Source: Burkholderiales bacterium (GTDB lineage Bacteria > Pseudomonadota > Gammaproteobacteria > Burkholderiales > Burkholderiaceae_C). From it: a stretch of 64,000 nt of DNA. The position numbers and the translations under genes were made by a program. The stretch is taken from assembly GCA_028868825.1 (NCBI GenBank), contig JAGWTU010000003.1:1-64000 (forward strand), in the 5' to 3' direction. This document shows, piece after piece, positions 60,533 through 64,000 of this stretch (the stretch's first letter is position 1; each line of letters opens with the position of its first letter). Below the pieces are notes generated by a model, which was not told the origin of the DNA, did not search any database, and saw only the letters and a program-made list of their open reading frames with translations.

Positions 60533-61881
60533 GTCCTCGTCTCGACCGCCACGGCGGCCGCATAACCCGCGCCGGGCGCGGCGCCGGCCTCGCTGCGCCG
60601 GATCGCCGCATGGCGCTCGGCGACGAAATGGTGCGCCGCGCGCCACCACAGCAACGCCGAGACCAGCGCCACGCCCATACAGGAGGCCAGCGCGTAGCGC
60701 AGCGAATCCTGGCCCAGGCTCGGCGCCAGCAGGTCGCTGACCTTGCCGGTGATCAGCGGCCCGAGACCGATCGCCATCAGATTGACGACGAGCACCAGCA
60801 TCGCCGAGGTCAGCGCGCGCATGCGCGGCAGCACCAGCTGGTGCGCGCCGGAGATGATGGGCGCGAAATAGAAGACGACGCAGGCCGAGGTGACGAAGCC
60901 GCAGGCCAGCGAGACATGGACATCGCGCGTCAGGTATTGCAGCATGCCGACCGGCGCGGTGATCAGCACGCCGACGGCGGGCACGAGCATGTAGCCGCGG
61001 TTCCAGCGCCGGCCGATGTGGTCGGCGAGGAAGCCGCCGCCGTACAGGCCGATGGCGCCGCCGACGCCATTCATCAGCGCCAGCCAGAAGGCGATCTCGC
61101 TCAGCGGCAGGCCGAAGCTGCGGCTGTAGAAAGGCGCGTTCCAGGCCTGCATCGCGATCTGCACATAGCCGTTGAGCCCGCCGGCCAGGGCCAGCAGCCG
61201 GAAGCTCTTCAGGCTCCACAGCAGCGCCAGCGCCTGCCGCACGGTCGGCAGGTCGCTGGGCACGCGGTCGTAGCGGCCGCGCTGCGGTTCGCGCAGCGTC
61301 AGCAGCACCAGCGGTGCGAGCAGGATGCCGGCGCCGCCGATGTAGACGAAGGCCTGGCGCCAGCCCAGGCTGTCGGCGAGCCAGCCGCCGAGCAGGAAGC
61401 CGAACAGCGTCCCCACGGGCAGCGACAGGCCGAGCAGCGAGATCGCCGTCGCGCGCCGCTCGGGCGGAAACAGGTCGGAGATCATCGAATGCATCGCCGG
61501 CACGCTGCCGGCCTCGCCGATGGCGACGCCGACGCGCAGCAGCACGAGCATCGCGAAGCTCGTCGCGAATCCGGTCATCGACGTCATCACGCTCCAGGCA
61601 ACGAGCGAGACGGCGACGACGACCTTGCGCACCGTGCGGTCGGCGAGCCGCGCGATCGGCAGCGACAGCGTCGCGTAGAAGAGCGCGAACGCCAGCCCGG
61701 TGAGCATGCCGAGCTGCGCGTCGCTCAAGCCCAGTTCGCGCTTGACCGGCACCTGCAGGATCGAGAGGATCGTGCGGTCCAGGTAGTTGAACACCGAGAC
61801 GAGAAAGAACACGAAGAGCGCGTAGCGGCGATGCCGCACCGGCTCGTCGTCGGGCACCTGCGCCGGCGCATGCGTGCTCAT
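60529..61881 (-). CDS. MFS transporter (spinster/sphingomonad type)
   Basis: 450 residues with 12 helices, starting at ATG 61881 behind GAGGTG (another ATG at 61890). The core motif RLADRTVRKVVVAVS follows helix 2; GVGEAGSVPAMHSMISDLF-type segments mark helix 4-5 (VAIGEAGSVPAMHSMISD). This is the MFS group often placed beside TonB receptors in sphingomonad catabolic loci for aromatic or terpenoid compounds. It should carry the substrate across the inner membrane after the receptor brings it across the outer membrane. Confidence 0.88.
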   Translation of the reverse strand: MSTHAPAQVPDDEPVRHRRYALFVFFLVSVFNYLDRTILSILQVPVKRELGLSDAQLGMLTGLAFALFYATLSLPIARLADRTVRKVVVAVSLVAWSVMTSMTGFATSFAMLVLLRVGVAIGEAGSVPAMHSMISDLFPPERRATAISLLGLSLPVGTLFGFLLGGWLADSLGWRQAFVYIGGAGILLAPLVLLTLREPQRGRYDRVPSDLPTVRQALALLWSLKSFRLLALAGGLNGYVQIAMQAWNAPFYSRSFGLPLSEIAFWLALMNGVGGAIGLYGGGFLADHIGRRWNRGYMLVPAVGVLITAPVGMLQYLTRDVHVSLACGFVTSACVVFYFAPIISGAHQLVLPRMRALTSAMLVLVVNLMAIGLGPLITGKVSDLLAPSLGQDSLRYALASCMGVALVSALLWWRAAHHFVAERHAAIRRSEAGAAPGAGYAAAVAVETRT

Positions 61882-61974
61882 CCCGTGCACCTCGGGCTGT
61901 CGGTGGACGCCTGCGGGGGCGGCGTGGATGGGCGCTTCATGCGGGAGGGCCGGCCAGGGGGGCTTCGTCGGCGA

Positions 61975-64000
61975 CTAGAAGTAGTAGGTCAGCGTGGCGC
62001 CGATCGAGCGCGGCGGGGCGATCGTCATCGTCTCGGAATCGGGCGTGCCGACCGTCGCCTTCACGTCGGCCACCGACATGTTGTAGAAGTAGTAGTTCAG
62101 GCTGTTGGCGGCGTATTGCCGGTTCGTCAGGTTCTTGCTCCAGAACCGCAAATCCCACTTGCCGTTTTCCGGCACGAAGGTCACCGACGCGTTGAGTATG
62201 CCGTCGCGCCGGGTGTAGGGCCAGGCGATCTGCTGCGTATTGGTCGCGGCCAGCCGGTAGCTGTCGGCGAACTTGTCGTCGGCATGCCAGATCAGCGATC
62301 CCGCCGACCCCAGCGACATCGACCAGTCGGCATACAGCGTCGTATCGTTCTTCGGCGTGAACGGCAGCGGATTGCCGGTGCAGTTGATGTTCGGCGCCGC
62401 GCATCCCGGGAACGACTTGTAGATGGCGTCGGTGTAGGCGTAGTTGACGCCCAGCGTCAGGTTGCGCACCGGACGCACCGCCAGCTCGAGTTCGACGCCG
62501 CGCACCCGGGCCTCGCCCGCGTTGGTGTCGTTGAGTGCCCCGTTGACGAGGCTGCGCACCTGCAGGTTGCGGGTGTTCGCCTGGTACAGCGAGGCGTTGG
62601 TGACGAGCGTGCCTTCGAAGAACGAGGATTTCGTCCCGAGTTCGTAGCTGAGCGTCTTTTCAGGCTGCAGCGGCGTGAGCGCCTTGGCCTGCGTGGGCGC
62701 CGTCAGCACCCAGCCGCCGCCCTGGTAGCCCGACGACACCGAGCCGTAGAACATCACGTTCTTGGTCGGCTTGTAATCGAGGATCGCGCGCGGCGTCAGC
62801 GCCGTCCAGTTGGTCGAGGGCAGGTTCGCGACATAGGGACCGCCGTAGAAGGCCGACGTGCCATCGTGCTCGGTCAGCCCCTTCTTGCGGTCGTAGACAT
62901 AGCGCAGGCCACCGGTCAACGACCATTGCGGGTTGAACTTCCACCGGCCTTCGAAGTACGGGCCCACGCTCAGCGTCTTGGCGGTGCCGGTCACGAGCTG
63001 CGTCTGCAATGTGCCCTTGGTGAGAACCGAGAGCTGGCTGTTCGGGCTCGTGCCATTGAAGTTGAAGAGGATCGAATGGAAGAGATCCTCATAGCCGACA
63101 TAGATGCCGGTGACGTAATCGAACTGCTGGTCGGTCCTGGAGACGAAGCGCAGTTCCAGGCTTTCCTGGTCCTCGCGATTGACGTTGATCGACGGGAAAT
63201 TCACCGGCATCGGGCCGCCGTCCGCATCGGAGCCGAACGAGGCGTTGAGGTGCCGGTAGCCGCCGATCAAGGACAGCGTGCCGGCATCGATCTTCTTCTC
63301 GGCCTTGAGCACGAGCGAGCCGATGTCGCGCGTGACCTTGCCCTCGTCGTCGATCATCACGTCGTGCAGGCTGTTCGAGGCGGCGGCCTCGGCGGCCGCC
63401 ACCCAGCCCATGCCGACGACGTGCGCGCCGTCGCCCTTGTTGTTGCGCCGGGAATACGAGCCCAGCGCCGTGAGCTTCAGGTCGGGCGCCGGCTGATAGG
63501 CCAGCGAGCCCTTGAAGCCGACGATCTTGTCGTCGGCCACGTAATGTCCCGTCAGCAGATTGTGCTGGTAACCGCCGTCGTCCTTGACACTGTAGGCGAA
63601 ACGCCCGGCCAGCTTCTCGCCCAGGGGCACGTTGAAATAGCCGGTCGACTCGATGCCGCCTTGCGCGTGGTCGTACTTCATCGCGGTGACGCTGGCCTGG
63701 GCCGAGCTCTCGCCGATCACCGCCACGTTGCTGGTGATCTGCACCGCGCCGCCGACGGCGTTGCGGCCGAAGGTCGTGCCCTGCGGGCCGCGCAGCACGG
63801 CGATCTGCTGGATGTCGAAGAAATTCGAATCGAACGAGGCGAGCGAGCCGTAATACAGGTCGTCGATGTAGACGCCCACCGGGTTCTGCAGCGAGGTGGC
63901 ATCGTTGTTCGAATAACGGCCGCGGATCTGGATCGTGCTCGTCGCGCTGCCCTTGACCGGAATGAAGGTCGGGCCTGGCGTGATGTTGACGACGTCGGCG
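61975..64000 (-). CDS. TonB-dependent receptor (5' end outside window)
   Basis: The frame is open from base 64000 to the stop at 61975, about 675 residues, lacking the signal peptide, TonB box and the start of the plug. The remaining plug region reads VVNITPGPTFIPVKGSA and QIRGRYSNNDA, then LRGPQGTTFGRNAVGGAVQI, the canonical plug sequence. The barrel has regular 10-15 residue strands and ends GATLTYYF with a terminal Phe. It resembles sphingomonad receptors linked to catabolic clusters, and the next gene is an MFS transporter, so import of the same hydrophobic substrate is likely. Confidence 0.92.
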   Translation of the reverse strand, partial: ADVVNITPGPTFIPVKGSATSTIQIRGRYSNNDATSLQNPVGVYIDDLYYGSLASFDSNFFDIQQIAVLRGPQGTTFGRNAVGGAVQITSNVAVIGESSAQASVTAMKYDHAQGGIESTGYFNVPLGEKLAGRFAYSVKDDGGYQHNLLTGHYVADDKIVGFKGSLAYQPAPDLKLTALGSYSRRNNKGDGAHVVGMGWVAAAEAAASNSLHDVMIDDEGKVTRDIGSLVLKAEKKIDAGTLSLIGGYRHLNASFGSDADGGPMPVNFPSINVNREDQESLELRFVSRTDQQFDYVTGIYVGYEDLFHSILFNFNGTSPNSQLSVLTKGTLQTQLVTGTAKTLSVGPYFEGRWKFNPQWSLTGGLRYVYDRKKGLTEHDGTSAFYGGPYVANLPSTNWTALTPRAILDYKPTKNVMFYGSVSSGYQGGGWVLTAPTQAKALTPLQPEKTLSYELGTKSSFFEGTLVTNASLYQANTRNLQVRSLVNGALNDTNAGEARVRGVELELAVRPVRNLTLGVNYAYTDAIYKSFPGCAAPNINCTGNPLPFTPKNDTTLYADWSMSLGSAGSLIWHADDKFADSYRLAATNTQQIAWPYTRRDGILNASVTFVPENGKWDLRFWSKNLTNRQYAANSLNYYFYNMSVADVKATVGTPDSETMTIAPPRSIGATLTYYF

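Overview
The window is about 70 percent GC, densely coded, with overlapping start and stop codons throughout and no tRNA, rRNA, CRISPR array or insertion sequence that I can see. Gene content (Rnk, paired secreted MsrA and MsrB, DUF883/YqjE genes, TonB receptor, TlpA thioredoxin, c-type cytochromes) points to a Gram-negative proteobacterium, most likely a high-GC betaproteobacterium of the Burkholderiales. That placement is an inference from protein style; no marker gene is present.

Layout. (1) 1-9339, minus strand: ten tightly packed genes for an envelope redox module: ApbE flavin transferase, a large HzsA-like lipoprotein with three CxxCH haem motifs, a small cytochrome-like protein, several outer-membrane barrels, a TlpA thioredoxin, DUF4266, DUF3570 and a TPR protein. 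(2) 9685-11006: exported MsrB and MsrA. (3) 11274-14592: acyl-CoA dehydrogenase-like flavoprotein, a PhnD-like binding protein without signal peptide, and a TusA-like/di-iron fusion, a set I do not recognise as described. (4) 14585-22144: two MFS/IclR and MarR/VOC/FAD-hydroxylase groups with readable operators, then a GDT1-type transporter behind a strong hairpin. (5) 22203-26054: beta-lactamase-fold hydrolase, a highly structured intergenic region (candidate small RNA), a class IV aminotransferase with a sulfotransferase-like gene, and a broken membrane-protein gene. (6) 26136-31991: sedolisin peptidase, an unknown protein, and a SulP-STAS-cNMP fusion transporter. (7) 32020-39652: the lysine aminomutase pathway (kamA, kdd, kamB-like, kamD, kamE, kal, kce) with a divergent Lrp-type regulator. 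(8) 39633-43161: pirin, Rnk and a YqjD/YqjE-like operon. (9) 43334-48365: a patch of gene decay (livK remnant, a histidine kinase with internal deletions, a frameshifted ORF) mixed with intact RIO-kinase, EamA and TPR genes. (10) 48385-51200: a large lipoprotein sedolisin preceded by a clear cyclic-di-GMP (GEMM-I) riboswitch. (11) 51302-64000, minus strand: a catabolic operon (TonB receptor, MFS, three SDRs, two acyl-CoA dehydrogenases, thiolase plus DUF35, carboxymuconolactone decarboxylase family, OYE-type reductase).

How the genes work together. Region 7 would turn L-lysine into 3,5-diaminohexanoate and then acetoacetate plus 3-aminobutyryl-CoA, and on to crotonyl-CoA. Region 11 looks like uptake and CoA-dependent oxidation of a hydrophobic, possibly cyclic, carbon source. 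Region 10 puts a secreted peptidase under second-messenger control. The most promising undescribed systems are the ApbE/HzsA-like envelope redox cluster, the ACAD/PhnD-like/TusA-di-iron trio, and the structured RNA at 23.3-23.6 kb.
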